Assembly (NCBI GenBank): GCA_963556195.1
Contig: CAUVYP010001198.1
Coordinates: forward strand, 186,001 to 250,000
Reading direction: 5' to 3'
Source of the DNA: Sepiola atlantica
Taxonomy: Eukaryota > Mollusca > Cephalopoda > Sepiida > Sepiolidae
Length of the DNA stretch: 64,000 bases
The notes under the pieces are model-generated. The model did not search any database. It was not told where the DNA came from and was given only the letters and a program-made list of their open reading frames with translations. Positions 24,894-38,471 of this stretch are shown here, piece after piece (the first letter of the stretch is position 1; each line of letters opens with the position of its first letter). A program made the translations under genes and the position numbers.

Positions 24894-26566
24894 TTAGCGC
24901 GTTTTAAAGTTGATATCGCTTTTGTTAATGACTTCCACATTTATTCGAATTGTGCCAAGAAACTTTGCAGACAGTCGCGGATAGACCGTTTCTACTGAAG
25001 TACCAAGTTTCAGAAGAGCAGCTCTTGTACTGCCGGAGATATGTCGATACAAACTGAATACGCAAAACATCAACAAAATTTAACGCGTTTTAAAGTTGAT
25101 ACCGCTTTTGTTAATAACTTCCACATTTATAAGAATTGTGCCACGAAACTTTGCAGACAGTCGCGGAGAACTGTTTTCTATTGAAGTACCAAGTTCCAGA
25201 AGTGCAGCTTTTTTACTGCCGGAGATATGTCGATACAAACTCAATACGCAAAACATGAACAAAATTTAGCGCGTTTTAAAGTTGATATCGCTTTTGTTAA
25301 TAACTTCTACATTTATTCGAATTGTGCCACGAAACTTTGCAGACAGTCGCGGAGAACTGTTTTCTATTGAAGTACCAAGTTTCAGAAGAGCAGCTTTTGT
25401 ACTGCCGGAGATATGTCGATACAAACTGAATACGCAAAACATCAACAAAATTTAGCGCGTTTTAAAGTTGATATCGCTTTTGTTTATAACTTCCACATTT
25501 ATTCGAATTGTGCCACCAAACTGTGCCGACAGTCGCGGAAACATATTGTCTACTGAAGTACCAAGGTTCAGAAGTGCAGCTCTTGTACTGCCGGAGATAT
25601 GTCGATACAAACTGAATACGCAAAACATGAACAAAATTTAGCGCGTTTTAAAGTTGATATCGCTTTTGTTAATAACTTCAATATTTATTCGAATTGTGCC
25701 ACGAAACTTTGCAGACAGTCGCGGAGACATATTTACTACTGAAGTATCAAGTTTTAGAAGTGCAGCTCTTGTACTGCCGGAGATGTGTCGATACAAACTG
25801 AATACGCAAAACATCAACAAAATTTAGCGCGTTTTAAAGTTGATATCGCTTTTGTTAATAACTTCCACATTTATTCGAATTGTACCACGAAACTTTGCAG
25901 ACAGTCGCGGATAGGCCTTTTCTACTGAAGTACCAAGTTTCAGAAGTGCAGCTCTTGTACTGCCGGAGATATGTCGATACAAACTGAATACGCAAAACAT
26001 CAACAAAATTTAGCGCGTTTTAAAGTTGATATCGCTTTTGTTAATAACTTCCACATTTATTCGACTTGTGCCACGAAACTTTGCAGACAGTCGCGGAGAC
26101 ATGTTTTCTACTGAAGTACCAAGTTCCAGAAGTGCCGCTTTTGTACTGCCGGAGATATGTCGATACAAACTGAATACGCAAAACATGAACAAAATTTAGC
26201 GCGTTTTAAAGTTGATATCGCTTTTGTTAATAACTTCCACATTTATTCGAATTGTGCAACGAAACTTTGCAGACAGTCGCAGAGACAGATTTACTACTGA
26301 AGTACCAAGTTTCAGAAGTGCAGCTCTTGTACTGCCGGAGATATGTCGATACAAACTGAATACGCAAAACATCAACAAAATTTAGCGCGTTTTAAAGTTG
26401 ATATCGCTTTTGTAAATAACTTCCACATTTATTCGAATTGTGCCACCAACTTCGCAGACAGTCGCGGAGACATATTGTCTACTGAAGTACCAAGTTTCAG
26501 AAGTGCAGCTCTTGTACTGCCGGAGATATGTCGATACAAACTGAATACGCAAAACATCAACAAAAT
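24894..26566 (+). repeat. Unit B5, 9 monomers, 1,673 bp
   Basis: The order is b d d2 f g h i j k, which is the second half of B4 (23220-24893) repeated. The d monomer begins TTAACGCG. The k monomer at 26382 has lost one A in CCACCAACTTCGC, making the unit one base short. Confidence 0.88.
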
Positions 26567-28240
26567 TTAGCGCGTTTTAAAGTTGATATCGCTTTTGTTA
26601 ATAACTTCCACATTTATTCGAATTGTGCCAAGAAACTTTGCAGACAGTCGCGGATAGACCGTTTCTACTGAAGTACCAAGTTTCAGAAGAGCAGCTCTTG
26701 TACTGCCGGAGATATGTCGATACAAACTGAATACGCAAAACATCAACAAAATTTAACGCGTTTTAAAGTTGATACCGCTTTTGTTAATAACTTCCACATT
26801 TATAAGAATTGTGCCACGAAACTTTGCAGACAGTCGCGGAGAACTGTTTTCTATTGAAGTACCAAGTTCCAGAAGTGCAGCTTTTTTACTGCCGGAGATA
26901 TGTCGATACAAACTGAATACGCAAAACATGAACAAAATTTAGCGCGTTTTAAAGTTGATATCGCTTTTGTTAATAACTTCCACATTTATTCGAATTGTGC
27001 CACGAAACTTTGCAGACAGTCGCGGAGAACTGTTTTCTATTGAAGTACCAAGTTTCAGAAGAGCAGCTTTTGTACTGCCGGAGATATGTCGATACAAACT
27101 GAATACGCAAAACATCAACAAAATTTAGCGCGTTTTAAAGTTGATATCGCTTTTGTTTATAACTTCCACATTTATTCGAATTGTGCCACCAAACTGTGCC
27201 GACAGTCGCGGAAACATATTGTCTACTGAAGTACCAAGGTTCAGAAGTGCAGCTCTTGTACTGCCGGAGATATGTCGATACAAACTGAATACGCAAAACA
27301 TGAACAAAATTTAGCGCGTTTTAAAGTTGATATCGCTTTTGTTAATAACTTCAATATTTATTCGAATTGTGCCACGAAACTTTGCAGACAGTCGCGGAGA
27401 CATATTTACTACTGAAGTATCAAGTTTTAGAAGTGCAGCTCTTGTACTGCCGGAGATGTGTCGATACAAACTGAATACGCAAAACATCAACAAAATTTAG
27501 CGCGTTTTAAAGTTGATATCGCTTTTGTTAATAACTTCCACATTTATTCGAATTGTACCACGAAACTTTGCAGACAGTCGCGGATAGGCCTTTTCTACTG
27601 AAGTACCAAGTTTCAGAAGTGCAGCTCTTGTACTGCCGGAGATATGTCGATACAAACTGAATACGCAAAACATCAACAAAATTTAGCGCGTTTTAAAGTT
27701 GATATCGCTTTTGTTAATAACTTCCACATTTATTCGACTTGTGCCACGAAACTTTGCAGACAGTCGCGGAGACATGTTTTCTACTGAAGTACCAAGTTCC
27801 AGAAGTGCCGCTTTTGTACTGCCGGAGATATGTCGATACAAACTGAATACGCAAAACATGAACAAAATTTAGCGCGTTTTAAAGTTGATATCGCTTTTGT
27901 TAATAACTTCCACATTTATTCGAATTGTGCCACGAAACTTTGCAGACAGTCGCAGAGACAGATTTACTACTGAAGTACCAAGTTTCAGAAGTGCAGCTCT
28001 TGTACTGCCGGAGATATGTCGATACAAACTGAATACGCAAAACATCAACAAAATTTAGCGCGTTTTAAAGTTGATATCGCTTTTGTAAATAACTTCCACA
28101 TTTATTCGAATTGTGCCACCAAACTTCGCAGACAGTCGCGGAGACATATTGTCTACTGAAGTACCAAGTTTCAGAAGTGCAGCTCTTGTACTGCCGGAGA
28201 TATGTCGATACAAACTGAATACGCAAAACTTCAACAAAAT
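26567..28240 (+). repeat. Unit B6, 9 monomers, 1,674 bp
   Basis: This is the third consecutive b d d2 f g h i j k string, again with TTAACGCG at the d monomer. Unlike B5, the k monomer keeps CACCAAACTTCGC. It shares TTTTGTAAATAAC in its k monomer with those at 24708, 26382 and 30101. Confidence 0.88.
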
Positions 28241-30286
28241 TTAGCGCGTTTTAAAGTTGATATCGCTTTTGTTAATAACTTCCACATTTATTCGAATTGT
28301 GCCAAGAAACTTTGCAGACAGTCGCGGATAGACAGTTTCTACTGAAGTACCAAGTTTCAGAAGAGCAGCTCTTGTACTGCCGGAGATATGTCGATACAAA
28401 CTGAATACGCAAAACATCAACAAAATTTAGCGCGTTTTAAAGTTGATATCGCTTTTGTTAATAACTTCCACAGTTATTCGAATTGTGCCACGAAACTTTG
28501 CAGACAGTCGCGGAGACAGATTTTCTACTGAAGTACCTAGTTTCAGAAGTGCAGCTCTGGTACTGCCGGAGATATGTCGATACAAACTGAATACGCAAAA
28601 CATCAACTAAATTTAGCGCGTTTTAAAGTTGATATCGCTTTTGTTAATAACTTCCACATTTATAAGAATTGTGCCACGAAACTTTGCAGACAGTCGCGGA
28701 GAACTGTTTTCTATTGAAGTACCAAGTTCCAGAAGTGCAGCTTTTTTACTGCCGGAGATATGTCGATACAAACTGAATACGCAAAACATGAACAAAATTT
28801 AGCGCGTTTTAAAGTTGATATCGCTTTTGTTAATAACTTCCACATTTATTCGAATTGTGCCAAGAAACTTTGCAGACAGTCGCGGATAGACAGTTTCTAC
28901 TGAAGTACCAAGTTTCAGAAGAGCAGCTCTTGTACTGCCGGAGATATGTCGATACAAACTGAATACGCAAAACATCAACAAAATTTAGCGCGTTTTAAAG
29001 TTGATATCGCTTTTGTTAATAACTTCCACAGTTATTCGAATTGTGCCACGAAACTTTGCAGACAGTCGCGGAGACAGATTCTCTACTGAAGTATCTAGTT
29101 TCAGAAGTGCAGCTCTGGTACTGCCGGAGATACGTCGATACAAACTGAATACGCAAAACATCAACAAAATTTAGCGCGTTTTAAAGTTGATATCGCTTTT
29201 GTTTATAACTTCCACATTTATTCGAATTGTGCCACCAAACTGTGCCGACAGTCGCGGAAACATATTGTCTACTGAAGTACCAAGGTTCAGAAGTGCAGCT
29301 CTTGTACTGCCGGAGATATGTCGATACAAACTGAATACGCAAAACATGAACAAAATTTAGCGCGTTTTAAAGTTGATATCGCTTTTGTTAATAACTTCAA
29401 TATTTATTCGAATTGTGCCACGAAACTTTGCAGACAGTCGCGGAGACATATTTACTACTGAAGTATCAAGTTTTAGAAGTGCAGCTCTTGTACTGCCGGA
29501 GATGTGTCGATACAAACTGAATACGCAAAACATCAACAAAATTTAGCGCGTTTTAAAGTTGATATCGCTTTTGTTAATAACTTCCACATTTATTCGAATT
29601 GTACCACGAAACTTTGCAGACAGTCGCGGATAGGCCTTTTCTACTGAAGTACCAAGTTTCAGAAGTGCAGCTCTTGTACTGCCGGAGATATGTCGATACA
29701 AACTGAATACGCAAAACATCAACAAAATTTAGCGCGTTTTAAAGTTGATATCGCTTTTGTTAATAACTTCCACATTTATTCGACTTGTGCCACGAAACTT
29801 TGCAGACAGTCGCGGAGACATGTTTTCTACTGAAGTACCAAGTTCCAGAAGTGCCGCTTTTGTACTGCCGGAGATATGTCGATACAAACTGAATACGCAA
29901 AACATGAACAAAATTTAGCGCGTTTTAAAGTTGATATCGCTTTTGTTAATAACTTCCACATTTATTCGAATTGTGCCACGAAACTTTGCAGACAGTCGCA
30001 GAGACAGATTTACTGCTGAAGTACCAAGTTTCAGAAGTGCAGCTCTTGTACTGCCGGAGATATGTCGATACAAACTGAATACGCAAAACATCAACAAAAT
30101 TTAGCGCGTTTTAAAGTTGATATCGCTTTTGTAAATAACTTCCACATTTATTCGAATTGTGCCACCAAACTTCGCAGACAGTCGCGGAGACATATTGTCT
30201 ACTGAAGTACCAAGTTTCAGAAGTGCAGCTCTTGTACTGCCGGAGATATGTCGATACAAACTGAATACGCAAAACTTCAACAAAAT
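28241..30286 (+). repeat. Unit B7, 11 monomers, 2,046 bp
   Basis: The order is b c d b c2 f g h i j k. It is a hybrid of the left half of B3/B4 (b c d b c2) and the right half of the 9-mers (f to k), joined between 29170 and 29171. Such a join is expected from a deletion between units in different register. Confidence 0.85.
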
Positions 30287-32518
30287 TTAGCGCGTTTTAA
30301 AGTTGATATCGCTTTTGTTAATAACTTCCACATTTATTCGAATTGTGCCAAGAAACTTTGCAGACAGTCGCGGATAGACAGTTTCTACTGAAGTACCAAG
30401 TTTCAGAAGAGCAGCTGTTGTACTGCCGGAGATATGTCGATACAAACTGAATACGCAAAACATCAACAAAATTTAGCGCGTTTTAAAGTTGATATCGCTT
30501 TTGTTAATAACTTCCACAGTTATTCGAATTGTGCCACGAAACTTTGCAGACAGTCGCGGAGACAGATTTTCTACTGAAGTACCTAGTTTCAGAAGTGCAG
30601 CTCTGGTACTGCCGGAGATATGTCGATACAAACTGAATACGCAAAACATCAACTAAATTTAGCGCGTTTTAAAGTTGATATCGCTTTTGTTAATAACTTC
30701 CACATTTATAAGAATTGTGCCACGAAACTTTGCAGACAGTCGCGGAGAACTGTTTTCTATTGAAGTACCAAGTTCCAGAAGTGCAGCTTTTTTACTGCCG
30801 GAGATATGTCGATACAAACTGAATACGCAAAACATGAACAAAATTTAGCGCGTTTTAAAGTTGATATCGCTTTTGTTAATAACTTCCACATTTATTCGAA
30901 TTGTGCCAAGAAACTTTGCAGACAGTCGCGGATAGACAGTTTCTACTGAAGTACCAAGTTTCAGAAGAGCAGCTCTTGTACTGCCGGAGATATGTCGATA
31001 CAAACTGAATACGCAAAACATCAACAAAATTTAGCGCGTTTTAAAGTTGATATCGCTTTTGTTAATAACTTCCACAGTTATTCGAATTGTGCCACGAAAC
31101 TTTGCAGACAGTCGCGGAGACAGATTCTCTACTGAAGTATCTAGTTTCAGAAGTGCAGCTCTGGTACTGCCGGAGATACGTCGATACAAACTGAATACGC
31201 AAAACATGAACAAAATTTAGCGCGTTTTAAAGTTGATACCGCTTTTGTTAATAACTTCCACATTTATTCGAATTGTGCCACGAAACTTTGCAGACAGTCG
31301 CGGAGACCTTTTTTCTACTGAAGTACCAAGTTTCAGAACTGCAGCTTTTGTACTGCCGGTGATATGTCGATACAAACTGAATACGCAAAACATCAACAAA
31401 ATTCAGCGCGTTTTAAAGTTGATATCGCTTTTGTTAATAACTTCCACATTTATTCGAATTGTACCACGAAACTTTGCAGACAGTCGCAGATAGGCCTTTT
31501 CTACTCAAGTACCAAGTTTCAGAAGTGCAGCTCTTGTACTGCCGGAGATATGTCGATACAAACTGAATACGCAAAACATCAACAAAATTTAGCGCGTTTT
31601 AAAGGTGATATCGCTTTTGTTAATAACTTCCACATTTATTCGAATTGTGCCACGAAACTTTGCAGACAGTCGCGGAGACATGTTTTCTACTGAAGTAGCA
31701 AGTTCCAGAAGTGCAGCTTTTGTACTGCCGGAGATATGTCGATACAAACTGAATACGCAAAACATGAACAAAATTTAGCGCGTTTTAAAGTTGATATCGC
31801 TTTTGTTAATAACTTCCACATTTATTCGAATTGTGCCACGAAACTTTGCGAACAGTCGCGAAGACATATTTACTACTGAAGTACCAAGTCTCAGAAGTGC
31901 AGCTCTTGGACTGCCGGAGATATGTCGATACAAACTGAATACGCAAAACATCAACAAAATTTAGCGCGTTTTAAAGTTGATATCGCTTTTGTTAATAACT
32001 TCCACATTTATTCGAATTGTACCACGAAACTTTGCAGACAGTCGCGGATAGGCCTTTTCTACTTAAGTACCAAGTTTCAGAAGTGCAGCTCTTGTACTGC
32101 CGGAGATATGTCGATACAAACTGAATACGCAAAACATCAACAAAATTTAGCGCGTTTTAAAGTTGATATCGCTTTTGTTAATAACTTCCACATTTATTCG
32201 AATTGTGCCACGAAACTTTGCATACAGTCGCAGAGACAGATTTACTACTGAAGTACCAAGTTTCAGAAGTGCAGCTCTTGTACTGCCGGAGATATGTCGA
32301 TACAAACTGAATACGCAAAACATCAACAAAATTTAGCGCGTTTTAAAGTTGATATCGCTTTTGTTAATAACTTCCACATTTATTCGAATTGTGCCACCAA
32401 ACTTCGCAGACAGTCGCGGAGACATATTGACTACTGAAGTACCAAGTTTCAGAAGTGCAGCTCCTGTACTGCCGGAGATATGTCGATACAAACTGAATAC
32501 GCAAAACTTCAACAAAAT
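30287..32518 (+). repeat. Unit B8, 12 monomers, 2,232 bp
   Basis: The order is b c d b c2 l m i j2 h j k. The segment from 31217 to about 31960 repeats the l m i j2 string of B2 (17640-18383), including GGTGATATG, AAAGGTGATATCG and GAAGTAGCAAG. An extra h-type monomer with CTACTTAAGTACC sits at 31961. Confidence 0.83.
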
Positions 32519-33634
32519 TTAGCGCGTTTTAAAGTTGATATCGCTTTTGTTAATAACTTCCACATTTATTCGAATTGTGCCACGAAACTTTGCAGACAGT
32601 CGCGGAGACAGATTTTCTACTGATGTACTAAGTTTCAGAAGTGCAGCTCTTGTACTGCCGGCGATATGTCGATACAAACTGAATACGCAAAACATCAACA
32701 AAATTTAGCGCGTTTTAAAGTTGATATCGCTTTTGTTAATAACTTCCACATTTATTCGAATTGTGCCAAGAAACTTTGCAGACAGTCGCGGATAGACAGT
32801 TTCTACTGAAGTACCAAGTTTCAGAAGAGCAGCTCTTGTACTGCCGGAGATATGTCGATACAAACTGAATACGCAAAACATCAACAAAATTTAGCGCGTT
32901 TTAAAGTTGATATCGCTTTTGTTAATAACTTCCACAGTTATTCGAATTGTGCCACGAAACTTTGCAGACAGTCGCGGAGACAGATTTTCTACTGAAGTAC
33001 CTAGTTTCAAAAGTGCAGCTCTGGTACTGCCGGAGATACGTCGATACAAACTGAATACGCAAAACATCAACAAAATTTAGCGCGTTTTAAAGTTGATATC
33101 GCTTTTGTTAATAACTTCCACATTTATTCGAATTGTGCCACGAAACTTTGCAGACAGTCGCGGAGACATGTTTTCTACTGAAGTACCAAGTTCCAGAAGT
33201 GCCGCTTTTGTACTGCCGGAGATATGTCGATACAAACTGAATACGCAAAACATCAACAAAATTTAGCGCGTTTTAAAGTTGATATCGCTTTTGTGAATAA
33301 CTTCCACATTTATTCGAATTGTGCCACGAAACTTTGCAGACAGTCGCAGAGACAGATTTACTACTGAAGTACCAAGTTTCAGAAGTGCAGCTCTTGTACT
33401 GCCGGAGATATGTCGATACAAACTGAATACGCAAAACATCAACAAAATTTAGCGCGTTTTAAAGTTGATATCGCTTTTGTTAATAACTTCCACATTTATT
33501 CGAATTGTGCCACCAAACTTCGCAGACAGTCGCGGAGACATATTGTCTACTGAAGTACCAAGTTTCAGAAGTGCAGCTCTTGTACTGCCGGAGATATGTC
33601 GATACAAACTGAATACGCAAAACTTCAACAAAAT
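32519..33634 (+). repeat. Unit B9, 6 monomers, 1,116 bp
   Basis: The order is a b c2 i j k, a short unit compared with its neighbours. It looks like a B-type unit that lost the segment between its c and i monomers; the c2 to i join is near 33077. The j monomer has a private GTGAATAAC near 33294. Confidence 0.8.
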
Positions 33635-35867
33635 TTAGCGCGTTTTAAAGTTGATATCGCTTTTGTTAATAACTTCCACATTTATAAGAATTGTGCCACG
33701 AAACTTTGCAGACAGTCGCGGAGAACTGTTTTCTATTGATGTACCAAGTTCCAGAAGTGCAGCTTTTTTACTGCCGGAGATATGTCGATACAAACTGAAT
33801 ACGCAAAACATGAACAAAATTTAGCGCGTTTTAAAGTTGATATCGCTTTTGTTAATAACTTCCACATTTATTCGAATTGTGCCAAGAAACTTTGCAGACA
33901 GTCGCGGATAGACAGTTTCTACTGAAGTACCAAGTTTCAGAAGAGCAGCTCTTGCACTGCCGGAGATATCTCGATACAAACTGAATACGCAAAACATCAA
34001 CAAAATTTAGCGCGTTTTAAAGGTGATATCGCTTTTGTTAATAACTTCCACATTTATTCGAATTGTGCCACGAAACTTTGCAGACAGTCGCGGAGACATG
34101 TTTTCTACTGAAGTAGCAAGTTCCAGAAGTGCAGCTTTTGTACTGCCGGAGATATGTCGATACAAACTGAATACGCAAAACATGAACAAAATTTAGCGCG
34201 TTTTAAAGTTGATATCGCTTTTGTTAATAACTTCCACATTTATTCGAATTGTGCCACGAAACTTTGCGAACAGTCGCGAAGACATATTTACTACTGAAGT
34301 ATCAAGTCTCAGAAGTGCAGCTCTTGGACTGCCGGAGATATGTCGATACAAACTGAATACGCAAAACATCAACAAAATTTAGCGCGTTTTAAAGTTGATA
34401 TCGCTTTTGTTAATAACTTTCTACATTTATTCGAATTGTACCACGAAACTTTGCAGACAGTCGCGGATAGGCCTTTTCTACTGAAGTACCAAGTTTCAGA
34501 AGTGCAGCTCTTGTACTGCCGGAGATATGTCGATACAAACTGAATACGCAAAACATCAACAAAATTTAGCGCGTTTTAAAGTTGATATCGCTTTTGTTAA
34601 TAACTTCCACATTCATTCGAATTGTGCCACGAAACTTTGCAGACAGTCGCGGAGACATGTTTTCTACTGAAGTACCAAGTTCCAGAAGTGCCGCTTTTGT
34701 ACTGCCGGAGATATGTCGATACAAACTGAATACGCAAAACATCAACAAAATTTAGCGCGTTTTAAAGTTGATATCGCTTTTGTTAATAACTTCCACATTT
34801 ATTCGAATTGTGCCACGAAACTTTGCAGACAGTCGCAGAGACAGATTTACTACTGAAGTACCAAGTTTCAGAAGTGCAGCTCTTGTACTGCCGGAGATAT
34901 GTCGATACAAACTGAATACGCAAAACATCAACAAAATTTAGCGCGTTTTAAAGTTGATATCGCTTTTGTTAATAACTTCCACATTTATTCGAATTGTGCC
35001 ACGAAACTTTGCAGACAGTCGCAGAGACAGATTTACTACTGAAGTACCAAGTCTCAGAAGTGCAGCTCTTGGACTGCCGGAGATATGTCGATACAAACTG
35101 AATACGCAAAACATCAACAAAATTTAGCGCGTTTTAAAGTTGATATCGCTTTTGTTAATAACTTCCACATTTATTCGAATTGTGCCACGAAACTTTGCAG
35201 ACAGTCGCAGAGACAGATTTACTACTGAAGTACCAAGTCTCAGAAGTGCAGCTCTTGGACTGCCGGAGATATGTCGATACAAACTGAATACGCAAAACAT
35301 CAACAAAATTTAGCGCGTTTTAAAGTTGATATCGCTTTTGTTAATAACTTCCACATTTATTCGAATTGTACCACGAAACTTTGCAGACAGTCGCGGATAG
35401 GCCTTTTCTACTGAAGTACCCAGTTTCAGAAGTGCAGCTCTTGTACTGCCGGAGATATGTCGATACAAACTGAATACGCAAAACATCAACAAAATTTAGC
35501 GCGTTTTAAAGTTGATATCGCTTTTGTTAATAACTTCCACATTTATTCGAATTGTGCCACGAAACTTTGCAGACAGTCGCGGAGACATGTTTTCTACTGA
35601 AGTACCAAGTTCCAGAAGTGCCGCTTTTGTACTGCCGGAGATATGTCGATACAAACTGAATACGCAAAACATGAACAAAATTTAGTGCGTTTTAAAGTTT
35701 ATATCGCTTTTGTTAATAACTTCCACATTTATTCGAATTGTGCCACGAAACTTTGCAGACAGTCGCGAAGACATATTTACTACTGAAGTACCAAGTCTCA
35801 GAAGTGCAGCTCTTGTACTGCCGGAGATATGTCGATACAAACTGAATACGCAAAACATCAACAAAAT
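33635..35867 (+). repeat. Unit B10, 12 monomers, 2,233 bp, with local monomer duplications
   Basis: The order is d b i j2 h i j j j h i j2. The h monomer at 34379 has one extra base (AACTTTCTACATTT). The monomers at 34938 and 35124 are identical over all 186 bp by direct comparison. Each is a hybrid with the j window on the left and the j2 marks GTCTCAG and CTTGGACTG on the right. This is the smallest tandem duplication visible in the window. Confidence 0.82.
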
Positions 35868-38471
35868 TTAGCGCGTTTTAAAGTTGATATCGCTTTTGTT
35901 AATAACTTCCACATTTACTCGAATTGTACCACGAGACTTTGCAGACAGTCGCGGATAGGCCTCTTCAACTGAAGTACCAAGTTTCAGAAGTGCAGCTCTT
36001 GTACTACCGGAGATATGTCGATACAAACTACATACGCAAAACATCAACAAAATTTAGCGCGTTTTAAAGTTGATATCGCTTTTGTTTATAACTTCCACAT
36101 TTATTCGAATTGTGCCACGAAACTTTGCAGACAGTCGCGGAGACAGATTTTCTACTGAAGTACCAAGTTTCAGAAGTGCAGCTCTTGTACTGCCGGAGAT
36201 ATGTCGATACAAACTGAATACGCAAAACATCAACAAAATTAGCGCGTTTTAAAGTTGATATCGCTTTTGTTAATAACTTCCACATTTATTCGAATTGTGC
36301 CAAGAAACTTTGCAGACCGTCGCGGATAGACCGTTTCTACTGAAGTACCAAGTTTCAGAAGAGCAGCTCTTGTACTGCCGGAGATATGTCGATACAAACT
36401 GAATACGCAAAACATCAAACAAAATTTAGCGCGTTTTAAAGTTGATACCGCTTTTGTTAATAACTTCCACATTTATAAGAATTGTGCCACGAAACTTTGC
36501 AGACAGTCGCGGAGAACTGTTTTCTATTGAAGTACCAAGTTCCAGAAGTGCAGCTTTTTTACTGCCGGAGATATGTCGATACAAACTGAATACGCAAAAC
36601 ATGAACAAAATTTAGCGCGTTTTAAAGTTGATATCGCTTTTGTTAATAACTTCCACATTTATTCGAATTGTGCCACGAAACTTTGCAGACAGTCGCGGAT
36701 AGACTTTCTCTACTGAAGTACCAAGTTTCAGAAGTGCAGCTTTTGTACTGCCGGAGATATGTCGATACAAACTGAATACGCAAAACATGAACAAAATTTA
36801 GCGCGTTTTAAAGTTGATATCGCTTTTGTTAATAACTTCCACAGTTATTCGAATTGTGCCACGAAACTTTGCAGACAGTCGCGGAGACAGATTCTCTACT
36901 GCAGTACCTAGTTTAAGAAGTTCAGCTCTTGAACTGCCGGAGATATGTCGATACAAACTGAATACGCAAAACATCAACAAAATTTAGCGCGTTTTAAAGT
37001 TGATACCGCTTTTGTTAATAACTTCCACATTTATTCGAATTGTGCCACGAAACTTTGCAGACAGTCGCGGAGAACTGTTTTCTACTGAAGTACCAAGTTT
37101 CAGAAGTGCAGCTTTTGTACTACCGGAGATATGTCGATACAAACTGAATACGCAAAACATCAACAAAATTCAGCGCGTTTTAAAGTTGATATCGCTTTTG
37201 TTAATAACTTCCACATTTATTCGAATTGTACCACGAAACTTTGCAGACAGTCGCGGATAGGCCTTTTCTACTGAAGTACCAAGTTTCAGAAGTGCAGCTT
37301 TTGTACTGCCGGAGATATGTCGATACAAACTGAATACGCAAAACATCAACAAAATTTAGCGCGTTTTAAAGTTGATACCGCTTTTGTTAATAACTTCCAC
37401 ATTTATTCGAATTGTGCCACGAAACTTTGCAGACAGTCGCTGGGACATGTTTTCTACTGAAGTAGCAAGTTTCAGAAGTGCAGCTTTTGTACTGCCGGAG
37501 ATATGTCGATACAAACTGAATACGCAAAACATGAACAAAACTTAGCGCGTTTTAAAGTTGATATCGCTTTTGTTAATAACTTCCACATTTATTCGAATTG
37601 TGCCACGAAACTTTGCAGACAGTCGCGGAGAACTGTTTTCTACTGAAGTACCAAGTTTCAGAAGTGCAGCTCTTGTACTGCCGGAGATATGTCGATACAA
37701 ACTGAATACGCAAAACATCAACAAAATTTAGCGCGTTTTAAAGTTGATACCGCTTTTGTTAATAACTTCCACATTTATAAGAATTGTGCCACGAAACTTT
37801 GCAGACAGTCGCGGAGAACTGTTTTCTATTGAAGTACCAAGTTCCAGAAGTGCAGCTTTTTTACTGCCGGAGATATGTCGATACAAACTGAATACGCAAA
37901 ACATGAACAAAATTTAGCGCGTTTTAAAGTTGATATCGCTTTTGTTAATAACTTCCACATTTATTCGAATTGTGCCACGAAACTTTGCAGACAGTCGCGG
38001 ATAGACTTTCTATACTGAAGTACCAAGTTTCAGAAGAGCAGCTTTTGTACTGCCGGAGATATGTCGATACAAACTGAATACGCAAAACATCAACAAAATT
38101 TAGCGCGTTTTAAAGTTGATATCGCTTTTGTTAATAACTTCCACATTTATTCGAATTGTGCCACGAAACTTTGCAGACAGTCGCGGAGACATGTTTTCTA
38201 CTGAAGTAGCAAGTTCCAGAAGTGCAGCTTTTGTACTGCCGGAGATATGTCGATACAAACTGAATACGCAAAACATGAACAAAATTTAGTGCGTTTTAAA
38301 GTTGATATCGCTTTTGCTAATAACTTCCACATTTATTCGAATTGTGCCACGAAACTTTGCAGACAGTCGCGAAGACATATTTACTACTGAAGTACCAAGT
38401 CTCAGAAGTGCAGCTCTTGTACTGCCGGAGATATGTCGATACAAACTGAATACGCAAAACATCAACAAAAT
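35868..38471 (+). repeat. Unit C1, 14 monomers, 2,604 bp
   Basis: It starts with an n monomer carrying TTTACTCG, CTACTACCGG and ACTACATACGC, then a, b, d, an EKVY-type b, c3 (CTGCAGTACC, CAGCTCTTGAACTG), e, h with TTCAGCG, i, e-like, d, b-like, i and j2. Compensating one-base indels lie at about 36239 (AAAATTAGCG) and 36417 (CATCAAACAAAA). The n class links this domain to the left domain, where it occurs at 11874, 13362 and 13920. Confidence 0.82.
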
